Assembly: GCA_900208305.1 (NCBI GenBank)
Contig: OAPG01000010.1
Location: 124,001 to 188,000 of the forward strand
DNA from: Melanopsichium pennsylvanicum
Lineage: Eukaryota > Basidiomycota > Ustilaginomycetes > Ustilaginales
DNA: 64,000 nt
Reading direction: 5' to 3'
Shown here: positions 18,605 through 29,496 of the stretch, one piece after another
Layout of the letters: the number at the start of each line of letters is the position of its first letter
Position numbering within the stretch: the stretch's first letter is position 1
Notes under the pieces: generated by a model
The model's input: the letters and a program-made list of their open reading frames with translations, nothing else
What the model was told of the DNA's origin: nothing
The model's database searches: none
Position numbers and translations under genes: made by a program

Positions 18605-20236
18605 AGTTACAGGGAACAAGAGCAGATCAGTTGCCGACAGCCTGTCTTGATAGAATTGCCACTCTCTGACTCGAAAATGTCATTTATGAAAGCATACCAA
18701 GCTCTAGCCCTTTGGGTGTGAATAGTGGGAACTTTGTGTTATGGGTAGATAGAACTCATGGTCCATAAATATGCTTGAGTCCGACCCTAAAATTAAATTA
18801 CAGCAAACTATAAACTTACTGTATAAGAATTTACGCAATACTATGAATTGTCTATGCTTTCTAGAAGGCCACCGTTGAGGACGTGCGCACTTGAGAGGTT
18901 TGGGCTTCTGCTTGGATTGTTTTGAAGCAATGTACAATTAACTGTTCACAGGGACAATGATACTACACAAACCTTCGATAGCTACATACGATCTTTTGAT
19001 CTGCATGACCAATGTATCGGAATTGCTGGCAAACTTACTGATCCCTCACGACTGTGTGACCGCGACTTGGGTTTGCGTGGCAATCTGTCAAGAATGTACG
19101 TTTGCGTAAATTGACAGGCTCGTCAAAAAATCTCGGCCCAAGCATTTGATTTTTTTTTCCTTCAAGTCTTGACAGAACCCTTTGTTCGCCTAAGTTGACA
19201 AGCATAACATTCGGAGAAAGAATGACCTTGAGACACTTGAGTACAAAAATTTGTTGGAAGGGTCATAAAAGTATGCATCTGCACAAATATGCAACAGATA
19301 TGTCAAGGGTCTGATCGGAACCCGCTCCCCTCATCTGTCACCTTTCTGATCAAGATCACGAGTGTGATCTGTCACTTTAGTCATTTATGGTTCTTCTCAT
19401 CTATCATCTCGCTGATCTATCATTCCTCTCATCCCTATTTCTTTTCTCATTTTTATGTATCAAGTCTCCTATCATCGCTTAACACCATGTAACAACATTT
19501 TGAGTCGTGAAGTTGATATAATCCCAACTGCTTTTGCTGGTGACGGCACCCCAACCTCTTCCATTCCTCAAAAAACCACACTTTCAAAAGTGAAATCTAC
19601 ACCACACCCTCTCGAAAAAAAGCAAGCTTTTGTAGCGTGGTAAAACTGCAAGAATGTTGACCAATCTCATCCCCACCTCTCGCTATCCCACAATCACCAC
19701 CGACACTGACCATGTTGATCCTCAAGTCACACTTGCCAGAGCAGTGATCAATATACTTGCCAAAAAAAAAATCCCTATCATTGTTGCAAGACTTTTACCG
19801 CAATCTCCTCTTCTTGATCAAATGTGAATTTGATGGATGAGAAAGATGAGAAATTCTACCCCTCCTACACCTCATCCACTCGAACTTTTTTACATTTCAA
19901 ACGTTTTTAAAACACTCAAAAAATGTACGAAATTCGACTTGGAAACAACATACACACACAAAAAAAAAAAAAAAAAAAAGGAGCAACGAGATCATCATCA
20001 TAGAATTTTTTTCAAGTCAATTCCACACATTTGTCAATATCATTTCTTCTTCTAACCTCATTTCTTTGATTTCAGTATGGCCTATAGTCTCGATCCAAAC
20101 ATATCCGAGATTTGTAAAGTGGTATCATGAGAATCGACCAAGAACAAAAAAAACAATGCTTGAAACATGGTATCATGAGATAAAAAGAAAGAAATACTAA
20201 CTATCAATTCACTTTGTGGCTTATAAACCAACGTTT
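18605..20236. other. Long intergenic region, AT- and pyrimidine-rich
   Basis: 1.6 kb without a supported gene. It contains recurring TGATCTGTCAC / TCATCTGTCAC / TGATCTATCAT motifs at about 19310-19430. A poly(A) run lies at 19960-19979, and a GTGGTATCATGAGA / ATGGTATCATGAGA direct repeat lies near 20118 and 20167. Confidence 0.4.
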
Positions 20237-22102
20237 TCATTTTTGCTTCAACTTTGCTTGGTCCTGCTCATCCTCACTTTTCTTACTCGACCCAAGACCA
20301 AGTTTATGCTTCAACCTCGAAGCCAAACTCTCCTTCTCGCTTTGATCCTCATCCTCATCCTTTTTCGACTTGATCCTATTCTTCTCCTTCTTCTTTGCTT
20401 GTTGCTTCTTCTTTCCCCCTTTCGCTTTACCCATCATTTTACCATACTTTTCCATACCCGCCAGCATCAACAGACTTTTACTCAACGTGACTCTTTCAAG
20501 ATCTACGCCTGAATCTTGCAACTTTTTCACAAAATATCGAAAGTGTGCTGTTCCCGCCCTATAGTGACCACTCAATGGACTGAGACTGGTGAGCGTTCCA
20601 TTGTCAAGCTTGAGCAATCCTGCAGAAAGAACTCTGCCACCGTAAAGGAAAGAGGAGTGTTGAAAGTAGCCGGTTTGTTTGAGACCAATGTAGAGTTCGT
20701 GACGAGAGTTGAAGACGTAGATCCAGGTATTGTTGCCAATGGTTTTACGCAGTAGCATGTCGCTCCAGTTGGAAGAGTTGAGTGCGTCCATGTGCTTGGA
20801 TTTTCCGCTCCGTTTGGATTGATAGTGTTTGACAGCTTGAGTCTTTTCGGCACTCGTCATTTCTTCTGCATCGGATGAGGACGAAGAAGAAGAAGAAGAA
20901 GAAGAAGAAGAAGAAGAAGAAGAAGAGGAGGAGGAGGACCCATCGAGGTAAGAGTCAAGAGAAGATTCGGATACACCGCGTTGGAGAGCACGACGTTCTC
21001 GATCTTGACGCAGCTCGGCTTGCTCGTCTTGACCGATATCTGCAATACCTCGACCTTTACCGAGATCTTTGTGCTTGTTACGCTTGGTATCAACAGGCTT
21101 TCCATTGCGACGCCAGACAAGTTTGCCATGCTGAATATCAACAATGTAGTTTCTCCTCTGTTCGGAGCTGAGGTAGATGACGCATTCCGAGTCGAGCCTA
21201 TCTCGAGGACAATCATCCAGGCTGACATGTTTACCTTCTCCTTCATCGAGCCATCTGAAAAAATTATCTTTGGTATCAACTTTTTGCCAAGCTTGATGGT
21301 AGTACTTCAAGTTGGAGCCGTAACGGTGTTTGCGATCGACCATTTCGAGCCAATACTGCTCTTCCATCATCTTGGAGAGCTCTTGAGCCTTTCCACCGCG
21401 AGTCCACCATTCGATGAGTTTAAGACCTCTCTGGTTGGGAAGGGCGATGGAGCGAATGTTGTCGACCTTGCCATGCTCCTGTGCACCGGGAACATCGCCG
21501 ACTTTGGTGTCGGCCTCGATCATTGAACTTGCGTGGTGTTGCTTGTTGGCTTGGACGAGAGAAGGACCTCCTTCGACTGGTTCATCTGCGCGACCGTTAC
21601 TGTCATGTTCAGACTTGGGCGTAGCATCCATCTTTTCGGCTCCCGAAAGCTGACCGGCTAGAAGCTTGCCTCTTTTCCATCGAGAATTAGCATCATTACG
21701 GCCTGTTTTGGAGTACTTGTTGGCTTGTTCGAGACGCATGCGATGAACGGCATCAGACCATCGGGTGTCGGCAGAAATGTTGCATCCGTCAAGTTGACGG
21801 CGTGTGCGGTAACCACGGTAGTTGCGCTGAATGAGAAGCGCAGCGGCTTTGTCCTTGTCGTTGTTGTGATCATGTTCGTGTTCTTGCTGTGGTGGTTGCT
21901 GCTCGTTTTTACTTGGGGAGGATTTGGATTGTTGAGCTTGCTGAGCTTGATTGTTGTGGATATGTTGATCCACTTTGTTCGACATTTCGGATTCGTCCGA
22001 GTTGCGTGACTGGTGGTTAGATTGGGAATGGGTATCGTTGGTTTTGGATGATTGTTGGAACTCAACAACGGGTGGGACGGTTCGCACTTGGGTGGTGGTC
22101 AT
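20237..22102 (-). CDS. IQM-like calmodulin-binding IQ-motif protein
   Basis: 621 aa, intronless, ATG at 22102. The N-terminal ~80 residues are low-complexity Gln/Asn/His/Ser. One IQ motif follows, AALLIQRNYRGYRTRRQL (at about 86-103), predicted to bind calmodulin. Behind it lie conserved blocks such as WSDAVHRMRLEQANKYSK, RSIALPNQRGLKLIEWWT, YWLEMVDRKHRYGSNLKYYH and RRNYIVDIQHGKLVWRRNGK. The last third has WIYVFNSRHELYIGLKQTG, FQHSSFLYGGRVLSAGLL and LSPLSGHYRAGTAHFRYFV. This order matches plant IQM proteins and their fungal relatives. A poly-Ser tract of about 24 residues interrupts the middle, and the C-terminus is Lys-rich and charged. Role inferred as Ca2+/calmodulin-linked signalling; no enzymatic function claimed. 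Confidence 0.8.
   Translation of the reverse strand: MTTTQVRTVPPVVEFQQSSKTNDTHSQSNHQSRNSDESEMSNKVDQHIHNNQAQQAQQSKSSPSKNEQQPPQQEHEHDHNNDKDKAAALLIQRNYRGYRTRRQLDGCNISADTRWSDAVHRMRLEQANKYSKTGRNDANSRWKRGKLLAGQLSGAEKMDATPKSEHDSNGRADEPVEGGPSLVQANKQHHASSMIEADTKVGDVPGAQEHGKVDNIRSIALPNQRGLKLIEWWTRGGKAQELSKMMEEQYWLEMVDRKHRYGSNLKYYHQAWQKVDTKDNFFRWLDEGEGKHVSLDDCPRDRLDSECVIYLSSEQRRNYIVDIQHGKLVWRRNGKPVDTKRNKHKDLGKGRGIADIGQDEQAELRQDRERRALQRGVSESSLDSYLDGSSSSSSSSSSSSSSSSSSSSSSDAEEMTSAEKTQAVKHYQSKRSGKSKHMDALNSSNWSDMLLRKTIGNNTWIYVFNSRHELYIGLKQTGYFQHSSFLYGGRVLSAGLLKLDNGTLTSLSPLSGHYRAGTAHFRYFVKKLQDSGVDLERVTLSKSLLMLAGMEKYGKMMGKAKGGKKKQQAKKKEKNRIKSKKDEDEDQSEKESLASRLKHKLGLGSSKKSEDEQDQAKLKQK
20883..20938 (-). repeat. 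(GAA/GAG)n trinucleotide repeat coding poly-Ser
   Basis: Uninterrupted GAA units grading into GAG on the plus strand, read as TTC/CTC on the minus strand and as serine codons in the gene's frame. Likely length-variable. Confidence 0.85.
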
Positions 22103-23092
22103 GACGGCAATAGCATAGGTGTAGGATCACACAAGAAATGAATGTGTATGAAAGGTGATGGTGGGCAAAAAAGACCAACAGGAATCAACTAGCGCAAGCA
22201 AGGGACAGGTGTAAATGTACTGTCGCGGCTCAGTCTAGATTCATGATGGGAGTAAGGGTGGGCGGACGTGTCTTGGCCGAGGTTAAAGCGTTAGGAGCAA
22301 GAAAAACACAATACTGATCACGGCGCAAGGGCAGAGACACGGGGGGGGGATAGCAAAATGCACGCGGGGTTTGAAACAGGAACAGATGCTAAACTTGAGA
22401 GCGTTGACTTAAAGGAGGGTCGAATGGGGGCGACGTGCCAGCGAAATTTTTTAATGGACTAAAAAAGTGAGAGGTCGTCATCGCTTTTGGCGTGCAAATG
22501 TGAGAGATAAGAGAAAAGAGATTTGAGACGCCGCCGCCGGTCGGTTAGAGACATGGACACGAGCCTGTTTTTGGGACAGAATGAGGTGAGCTATGAATAG
22601 TACGGGGAAAAGTCAATGGAGCATGCAGGCTGTGTTAGATGTAATAGAGCCGGCCACCAATGTGGTGCTTTTTGGTCTCGATGCCGCCGGAAGCTATATG
22701 CGCTCGTTTGTGGAAGTTTGCTCAGATCGAGAGTGGGCCAAAAGTCTTTCCATTGTCTGAATTATCCGTAGTTGAATGATGACGGAGACGGCAAATACAG
22801 TAGGGTCAGTGAATTAGAGTACATGTGCTACAGAATCAAGTGACAGGGATGTGGTACAAACATGACTTCATTGTGCTGGCCACGTGGATATGGTATTTTG
22901 GGAATAATTTTAAGATGTTAGAGTGTAAAAGAGCCAGATTGAGTAACGCCGACTTCCGAATCAAAGAAGAAAAATAAAAAGGGTTTTGGAATGAACCCCT
23001 TTCAAATGTCACATTTGTGATACATTTGTGATATCTCAACAGATCACTTTGCACTCAGACTCGACATTCACAAAGAGTGCAAGTTGGGCAAA
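22103..23092. other. Divergent promoter region between IQM-like gene and URM1
   Basis: About 1 kb between divergent genes, with a G-run near 22341-22349. No coding sequence supported. Confidence 0.4.
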
Positions 23093-23546
23093 ATGTCATC
23101 GGATACAGTCTCAATCAATGTCGAATTTGGAGGTGGAACTGAACTGTTGCTTGCACCGCCACAACACAAGAAGCACAGCTTGAAACTACCACGTATCGAC
23201 AACAAAGGCAGTCACACCAATGTCACCTATCTCATCGAATACATCCGCAAAAACCTCATTACCGAACGTGAAGAATTGTTTGTTGATGGTGATTCGGTGT
23301 AGGTATGCCTATTCTACTACTTTGGTCATGATCATCGAAGCTGATCACGCTTGTTGTTGCACTTTTCATCTCTCTCTCTCTCTCTCTCCCTCTCTCTCTC
23401 TCTCTTTTTTTTTGCTGGGGTTTTGCAGTCGACCGGGCATTCTGGTGTTGATCAACAACGGCGATTGGGAGCTTGAAGGCGAAGGCGACTATATACTCCA
23501 AGATGGTGATGAGATTGTATTTATCAGTACTCTTCATGGAGGTTAG
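23093..23546 (+). CDS. URM1: Ubiquitin-related modifier URM1 (one intron)
   Basis: Exon 1 23093-23298, intron 23299-23428 (GTAGGT...TTTTGCAG), exon 2 23429-23546; 107 aa. Urm1 is a beta-grasp sulfur carrier that is thiocarboxylated by the E1-like Uba4 for tRNA wobble-uridine thiolation and is also attached to proteins. The match to the family is clear: [10 protein letters not shown] at the start, [23 protein letters not shown] joined by splicing to [18 protein letters not shown], then [13 protein letters not shown] with the diagnostic C-terminal Gly-Gly. The splice joint falls within the Val codon of GDSV-RPG, exactly where the family sequence requires it. The intron holds a (CT)n microsatellite and a T-run as its pyrimidine tract. 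Confidence 0.95.
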
Positions 23547-24128
23547 GAAATGCTACGATTCGGTCAATAAACATCATCCATGACAAGACGCATCACCATC
23601 CTCACTTTAGACCCTATTTCTTATCTGAACAAGAGACGGTCACAACACTGCACTATCACCTATTTCAGCCGAGCTACTTTTTATCGTGTGATGGCTGTAT
23701 CAACACACCATCAGCACCGCATGGTAAAAGTGTTGAGCCAATATTCATTATTGTGGACCACGCGGTCTTTTTTTTGGGCGGTGTGCTTCTTTTTGAGTTA
23801 CGGTGACTTTGTTAGTTCATTCCAACTAATTAATTATTATTATTCATTAATTTTCTGCCGGTGATTTGAATCTCAGCTGCAATTCTTGCAAATCCGTCGA
23901 CGCTTTAATAATGATACAAAATAATTCTCCCCCGCGCGAGCGTGATTCTGTGATTCTTCTGAACTCTCTGACACTTTTCTCTTGCGTCGTGTGGATCTTG
24001 AGTATTTACACTTGGCTATCCTTCTGCCATCACTTTCATAGTCGATAGCGTGCGTGCCACTGGTTCATCTCTGTCTCACGCTCACTCAACCACTAGCAAG
24101 CTCTCCAACTCTGCTTTCATACAATAAC
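23547..24128. other. Intergenic; leader of the mannosidase gene
   Basis: About 580 bp, AT-rich in the middle (near 23815-23855), C/T-rich before the ATG at 24129. No gene seen. Confidence 0.4.
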
Positions 24129-26234
24129 ATGCCGTCAAACCAAAGTACCACAAATGGTGGCGTCAAGAAGCGTTCTGCCAAACCTCAACTTTCCGCCTCG
24201 ACCCCATCCAAATCAACGCCAAAGAAGCCCACAAACTCGCACCAGACTCATTCAACGCCATCTCGGCTCAACATTCGCCTAAAATCATCATGGCGTGCGC
24301 TGTCCTGGGCATGCTTAGCAGCCCTCTTCCTCCTCGGTTTCCTCACATACAGAAATAATGGCGAGCTTCCAACATACTTACTTGAGAATACTCCTTTACG
24401 ATCATTCGCACCATCACATAGACAATACCAACTACATCCCTCCACATCGCCTTTTCCAGCTCAGCCATCTGATCTCAAAAAGTCCATGCCCAAACATACC
24501 TGGCGCAACCAAGCCAACACCCACAAACCCACAAACAAGCGAGCGCCTTCGCTCCCATATTCGCTTCCCTCGACACGACCTCTTCCTCACCAACCGCTGT
24601 GCAAAGCCGACTCCGAGAGACAATCTGCCATCCTGGACGCATTCAATCACTCGTGGTCTGCGTACAAACGCGATGCATGGGGATACGACGAGTACCACCC
24701 TATCAGCAAACACGGCTCCAACCTCAGCGGCAAATACGGTCAAGGTATCGGCTACACAATCGTAGACACCCTCGACACTCTTATTCTCATGGGTCGAAAT
24801 TCCGACTACCAACAAGCTCGTGACTGGGTTCGCGATGTTTTGGACTGGAATGTTCCAGGCCGAATGAATGTGTTTGAGACTACCATCCGTACCCTCGGCG
24901 GTCTCCTCTCTGCTGCTGCGCTCATTCGCGATCCACCACACCCAGCCATCGCTCCGAGCGAGCAAGACGCACAGATGTTCATTGCGCGCGCTGTCGAGCT
25001 AGCCGATCGCATCAAGCCTGCCTTCGACACTCCTTCCGGCGTACCCCTGCGTGAAGTCGATCTAGAGACAGGAGAAGCATTCCCAGATTTGAGCAACAAC
25101 AACTCCTCCAGCTTAGCCGAAGCCACCACCATTCAACTCGAATTCAAATACCTTGCCCACCTCACCGGCGATCACAAGTACTGGCGCATTGCCGAACGCC
25201 CAATGCAAGTTGTACGCAACGCCACTGCTCGACTTTCGCACCTACAGGGATTGCTACCCATCTTCCTCGACCCCATCAACGGCCACTTCTATAATGGTGA
25301 GATTCGACTCGGCTCCCGTGGCGATTCCTACTACGAATATCTCATCAAGCAGTGGCTTCAGACGGGTAGGACCGAAGAGGTGTACAGAGACATGTACGAT
25401 ACTGCTCTGCGCGGTATCAAACGTCTTCTCACCAAACCGTCTATCCACTCTCAACCCCCACTCATGTTCACTGTCGAGCTTGCACCGCGCAGAGGTGTGG
25501 ATGGAAGACCATTTATGCAGCTAGTCCCCAAACAAGATCATCTGGTGTGCTTCCTCGGTGGAGCCATGATGTTGGGCTCCACTTCAATCCACGACATTTT
25601 TGGTGATACTACCAACCAACTCTTACCCCCGATCTCTGATGTTGGTACTGGCGACGACACGGATCGCGAGGATTGGCGACTTGGTCACGAATTGGTGCGA
25701 ACGTGTATGCACACATACACCAACACCAAGACCGGTCTTTCACCCGAGATTGCGTTTTTCAAGACACCTCAAGATGCCAAACTTACCGATGCGCAGATGA
25801 TCGCTTCCAACCGTGCACCTCTCCCCCCTAATGTGGATTGGTACATCAAGAAGCCTCCTCCTTCCTACTCTGATCGACCCAACCCTCTCATCGATTCTCG
25901 AAACATCCTACGTCCCGAGACCGTCGAATCGCTTTTCATTGCATTTTCACTCACTGGTGACGACATCTATCGAGAATGGGGTTGGCAGATTTTCCAAGCT
26001 TTCGAAAAGCATTGTAAAGTCGAAACGGGAGGTTATTCGAGTATCGATGATGTGGATAGTGAAGAACCGAACAAAGTGGATAAGATGGAGACGTTTTGGT
26101 TGAGTGAGACGTTGAAGTATCTCTACTTGCTGTTTAGTGATCGGGATGTCTTGCCTTTGAATAAGTGGGTGTTGAATACCGAAGCTCATCCTTTGCCAGT
26201 GTTTACACCAAAGTTTTCGACTGGGTTTAGTTGA
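24129..26234 (+). CDS. GH47 alpha-1,2-mannosidase (class I, ER/Golgi)
   Basis: 701 aa, intronless. ATG 24129 follows a C/T-rich leader; in-frame codons upstream are not used because they would add an unrelated segment before the cytosolic tail. Type II membrane topology: a basic Ser/Pro-rich cytosolic tail, a signal-anchor at about residues 55-75 (ALSWACLAALFLLGFLTYR), a linker, then the catalytic domain from about 190. Family landmarks are YTIVDTLDTLILMG, FETTIRTLGGLLSAAAL, LEFKYLAHLTGD, HLVCFLGGAMMLGS and ELVRTCMHTY (the two conserved disulfide cysteines), RPETVESLF, and the terminal TEAHPL with the Ca2+-binding threonine. It trims mannose from N-glycans during glycoprotein maturation and ER quality control. 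Confidence 0.93.
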   Translation: MPSNQSTTNGGVKKRSAKPQLSASTPSKSTPKKPTNSHQTHSTPSRLNIRLKSSWRALSWACLAALFLLGFLTYRNNGELPTYLLENTPLRSFAPSHRQYQLHPSTSPFPAQPSDLKKSMPKHTWRNQANTHKPTNKRAPSLPYSLPSTRPLPHQPLCKADSERQSAILDAFNHSWSAYKRDAWGYDEYHPISKHGSNLSGKYGQGIGYTIVDTLDTLILMGRNSDYQQARDWVRDVLDWNVPGRMNVFETTIRTLGGLLSAAALIRDPPHPAIAPSEQDAQMFIARAVELADRIKPAFDTPSGVPLREVDLETGEAFPDLSNNNSSSLAEATTIQLEFKYLAHLTGDHKYWRIAERPMQVVRNATARLSHLQGLLPIFLDPINGHFYNGEIRLGSRGDSYYEYLIKQWLQTGRTEEVYRDMYDTALRGIKRLLTKPSIHSQPPLMFTVELAPRRGVDGRPFMQLVPKQDHLVCFLGGAMMLGSTSIHDIFGDTTNQLLPPISDVGTGDDTDREDWRLGHELVRTCMHTYTNTKTGLSPEIAFFKTPQDAKLTDAQMIASNRAPLPPNVDWYIKKPPPSYSDRPNPLIDSRNILRPETVESLFIAFSLTGDDIYREWGWQIFQAFEKHCKVETGGYSSIDDVDSEEPNKVDKMETFWLSETLKYLYLLFSDRDVLPLNKWVLNTEAHPLPVFTPKFSTGFS

Positions 26235-27389
26235 ACAAGCGTAAAAGCGTGCTCAGTTTGTACGATTAGAGTTGGATCGCAATGCTCTCAAAACAGCCAA
26301 CGTTGTCCCAGTGGCTATACTGTGCAATACAATACAGTTACTTCATGTACTACTGTATGCGGCACGTGCTTGTAAGTCAAGTCAAATTCACATTTGAAGA
26401 GTGAGTTGAAAAAAAAGCGATCGACGAAAACGTTGCATTCTTAGAAGAAAGGATGCAAAGGTCATGACCCATTGCTTTACTGAGGAACATGTAAATTTAC
26501 TGTACATGATGATGCAAAACGATGCTAAACTGCAACTCTGATCGTTTTAAGCGAAGCGTTGACCCCTGAAAACGTTCTTCTTCCACAAACCGCATACATT
26601 GGAGAATAAATAAAATATAAATATAATAAAGTAAAATAAAAAATAAAGAGTTATGAAAGCTGTCAAAAAACGGAACTTCTTCGGGCTCCCACCAAATCAA
26701 ATGAAGAACAAATTCAATGTGAATGTACTGTACCTTCTCATGTTAGTTGTGTCAACCATTTGCCTTTCTGAGTGGTACATTTCTTGACTCTTGTTGTCGC
26801 TCACTGTTACAATATAGGTATGAGTCCTTGCCCCTTTCGACCGAAGCTCGACTGTGTTTGACAATGAGAGGGAATTTAACTATTTTTCATATTTATTTTT
26901 ATTTTTTATTTTTTTTAGTGCTTTTCGACAGCCTTCGAGGTGTGGGAAGGCTGCATAGCCAACGGTGGTATTATGAGATCCGTTATGTGTGAGTTTATGG
27001 TGCAAAGATATCTGGGCTAGCTTGAGCTTGTGCTTTTGCTCTTCGTGTGAATTTGCTCAGTTAGCTCCGCTGTTGCATGTGAGCATACATTATCGTTGTC
27101 AAATGTGACAGACACATGCATAGCAGAAGCATTGTCCATGCGAAAGCGCTTTTTTGAGCTAGAAAAGTGGACTCATGTCAACGCATAAGCTTAACTTGTT
27201 TCCCCTTGAACCATTTCGTCGATGCATCAACATATGTATTTGACCCACCTATCTACTCTAATTCGTTTCACGACTCATCTCACATCACTGAGGCATCTTT
27301 TATCTACAGCATCATTCCTATTTATTATAGCACTTGCACACACCTCGTTATCAACCCTTTCCTCACCTCGATTCAGGTGTATCATCACA
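26235..27389. other. Intergenic, AT-rich
   Basis: 1.15 kb. An A/T simple-sequence stretch (AAATAAAATATAA-type) lies at about 26604-26648, and T-rich tracts near 26885-26920. Open frames upstream of 27390 in frame with the next gene are hydrophobic but lack a convincing start. Confidence 0.4.
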
Positions 27390-28823
27390 ATGTCAATCAA
27401 GTCACCTTTCAAACCCATCTTTACCGCCTTTCCCAAGTACGTCACTTGTCTCAAAGCAAGGATCAAAGCACAACGCAATGCAAAGGGAACCACTGCTGGT
27501 CCTACTGGTGCTCAAGTGGATACTCATGTTGCCAGTACTCTTTCTCGAAAAACTGGTGCTACTCTCAATTTACAACGTATTTCCACAGATCTTGATATTC
27601 CTTCAAGTCAAGTCGAATCAGAAGGACGCACTCTTGGAATTCAACATGTCAATGATTCAACTTTGCAAGATGACCCAAAGCTGTTGATTCGCAGTGCTAG
27701 TGCTCGAGCTTTGACAGTGCCAACAACCTCAGTCACTGATCCAGCACTTCTGCAACAAGTGTCGCAAGTAACATATGGAGAACAAACATCTATCCCCTTT
27801 CTCCCTTTTCCCAATTCCACTTCAAACAGTATCATTGATGATAACCAGTACGGTTTTGTTGATCCGCGTATTTACTCTGGTACATCATTTGATCTGGTCG
27901 GAAATGGTCTTCACGAACCTCTGAACATCATCATCAGCTCTATTTCAACCGCGAGCGTTCTCACCAGAAAAGGTCTACAGAGCTATTTAAGATGGCTAGA
28001 TTTTGATAAAGAGTGTTTTGGATTCCATGGAGGAGCGTATCAAAAAGCATATGTGGACCTAAGGGGATGGAGAGATCAAGAGTTTATTTATCGACAAGTG
28101 TATACACCCTTTGATCATGTGTTTGGAACATGTATCGAGTCGTTGGTTGGTGGAAACCACATACGAGCTTGGCAACAGCAAGGTTCAGGTGCATGGTTCT
28201 TGGCAACCAGCAGGGAAATGGATGCGAATAAAAATCACATGATCGTTCCCAATGGATATAATCTAGGAAGAAATCAGTTGGTTCAGAAAGCACTGGCCAA
28301 ACCAAAACGTGGCAAAACGAGTTTTATGGGTACAAAGTATACAACGAGTGTCCAGTTTGTGGCAGGATTGATGCCAATGGGAATTCAAGGTGTGAATCAC
28401 AATATCGCAGTGGATGGTTTGACTGCGGTATTGACCGTCAGAGTTGCACCGGAAAAGTCGCAGTCTAGCTTCAAACAGGTTGCAACGGTGAACGCAAACG
28501 GGACACTAGTTAAGCATGCGCATGTAGGGAATCAAGGGTCTCGAGTAAATGGTACTATGGCTGTAGCGAAAGATGAGGAGGAAAGCAAAGAGGTGTCGCA
28601 AAAAGGGAAGCAAGAACGAACGGCGCAGCGCAGGAGGTCGCTAGCCAAGCGCTTCAGCGTTTCGACCAATCTGCGTGTTTCAACCGAGGAGCGTGCTATG
28701 CAGAATACGAACAAGAATAAGCATGTTTGGTCCAAATTCAGAAAGATTGCTACGCCAAACAAGCAACCTACCACTTTGACTATCGCTGAGGCTGGCGAAC
28801 ATGCTGCAGCAAGAGAGAAATGA
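27390..28823 (+). CDS. Conserved fungal protein of unknown function
   Basis: 477 aa from ATG 27390; an alternative start at the first ATG of the frame, 27222, would prepend a hydrophobic ~56-residue segment that could act as a signal anchor, so the start is uncertain. The middle third is the best conserved-looking part: YGFVDPRIYSGTSFDLVGNG, EPLNIIISSIST, YVDLRGWRDQEFIYRQVYTP, GNHIRAWQQQGSGAWFLATS, MIVPNGYNLGRNQLVQKAL. The last 100 residues are basic, Lys/Arg/Glu-rich and probably disordered. I recall similar uncharacterised proteins across fungi but no named domain. No catalytic motif seen. Confidence 0.75.
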   Translation: MSIKSPFKPIFTAFPKYVTCLKARIKAQRNAKGTTAGPTGAQVDTHVASTLSRKTGATLNLQRISTDLDIPSSQVESEGRTLGIQHVNDSTLQDDPKLLIRSASARALTVPTTSVTDPALLQQVSQVTYGEQTSIPFLPFPNSTSNSIIDDNQYGFVDPRIYSGTSFDLVGNGLHEPLNIIISSISTASVLTRKGLQSYLRWLDFDKECFGFHGGAYQKAYVDLRGWRDQEFIYRQVYTPFDHVFGTCIESLVGGNHIRAWQQQGSGAWFLATSREMDANKNHMIVPNGYNLGRNQLVQKALAKPKRGKTSFMGTKYTTSVQFVAGLMPMGIQGVNHNIAVDGLTAVLTVRVAPEKSQSSFKQVATVNANGTLVKHAHVGNQGSRVNGTMAVAKDEEESKEVSQKGKQERTAQRRRSLAKRFSVSTNLRVSTEERAMQNTNKNKHVWSKFRKIATPNKQPTTLTIAEAGEHAAAREK

Positions 28824-28991
28824 CTAAGCTCAGAAGAGCAATCTTGTCGCTGCTTGACTCTCATCGCATTTGAATCTCCCTATATGACGATTATCACGAC
28901 CATTTGATGTCATCACGGACAATGTCTCGACCTGTTACCCAACTCTTATCGGGTCGATGAGCAAGCTCTTTGATGTGATCCCGGTTCTGAA

Positions 28992-29496
28992 CTACTTTGA
29001 CAGTGCTTCGCGACCAGCCTGTTTGCTGCGTTGAACATCGAGATTCGTCTCACCCTCGAGCTCTCGCTTAACCTTTTCAGTGCAAAACCAGAGATCCCTC
29101 AGCCTCGGTGTACAATTTTTCTCCAATTCATCGTCTCCTTTACTGGAATGTTGTTCGAGACACTTGTCGTATGCGATGACCTGGGCAACACAGCGATTCT
29201 TGATTTCGTTGAGCAAAGGAACGGCCGATGCAGCGCAACGAGAAAGTTCAACCTTGTATGGCTCACAAGCCGAAGGGTTCTGTTGGTTGGCAAGAATGCA
29301 GCGCTGGAATGTCTCTGTTTTGTGGTGATGCCGACAAGTCAGGTTCAAGAGAGGGAGGGACAGTGATTCAAGCGATCAGTACAGGCTGGACGAGACAAAG
29401 ATCGCGGCACAGTCAGAGAGGAATATTTGAAACTCTTGAATACCAACCGAGCTGCTTGCCGCACTTGGCGGCGACTTGGTCTATCGATGATTCCAT
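28992..29496 (-). CDS. MIX14/CHCHD5-like twin CX9C protein (one intron)
   Basis: Exon 1 29448-29496 (ATG at 29496, MESSIDQVAAKCGKQL), intron 29315-29447 (GTTGGT...AAACAG on the minus strand), exon 2 28992-29314; 123 aa. Splicing yields four exact CX9C pairs: CGKQLETFQRC across the joint, CEPYKVELSRC, CVAQVIAYDKC and CTPRLRDLWFC. Two coiled-coil-helix-coiled-coil-helix units of this kind are the hallmark of CHCHD5/Mic14 (Mix14), soluble intermembrane-space proteins imported and oxidised by the Mia40 pathway. Without the intron the first pair would be CX11C and there is no ATG, so the model is well supported. Exact role in mitochondria is unclear for the whole family. Confidence 0.88.
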
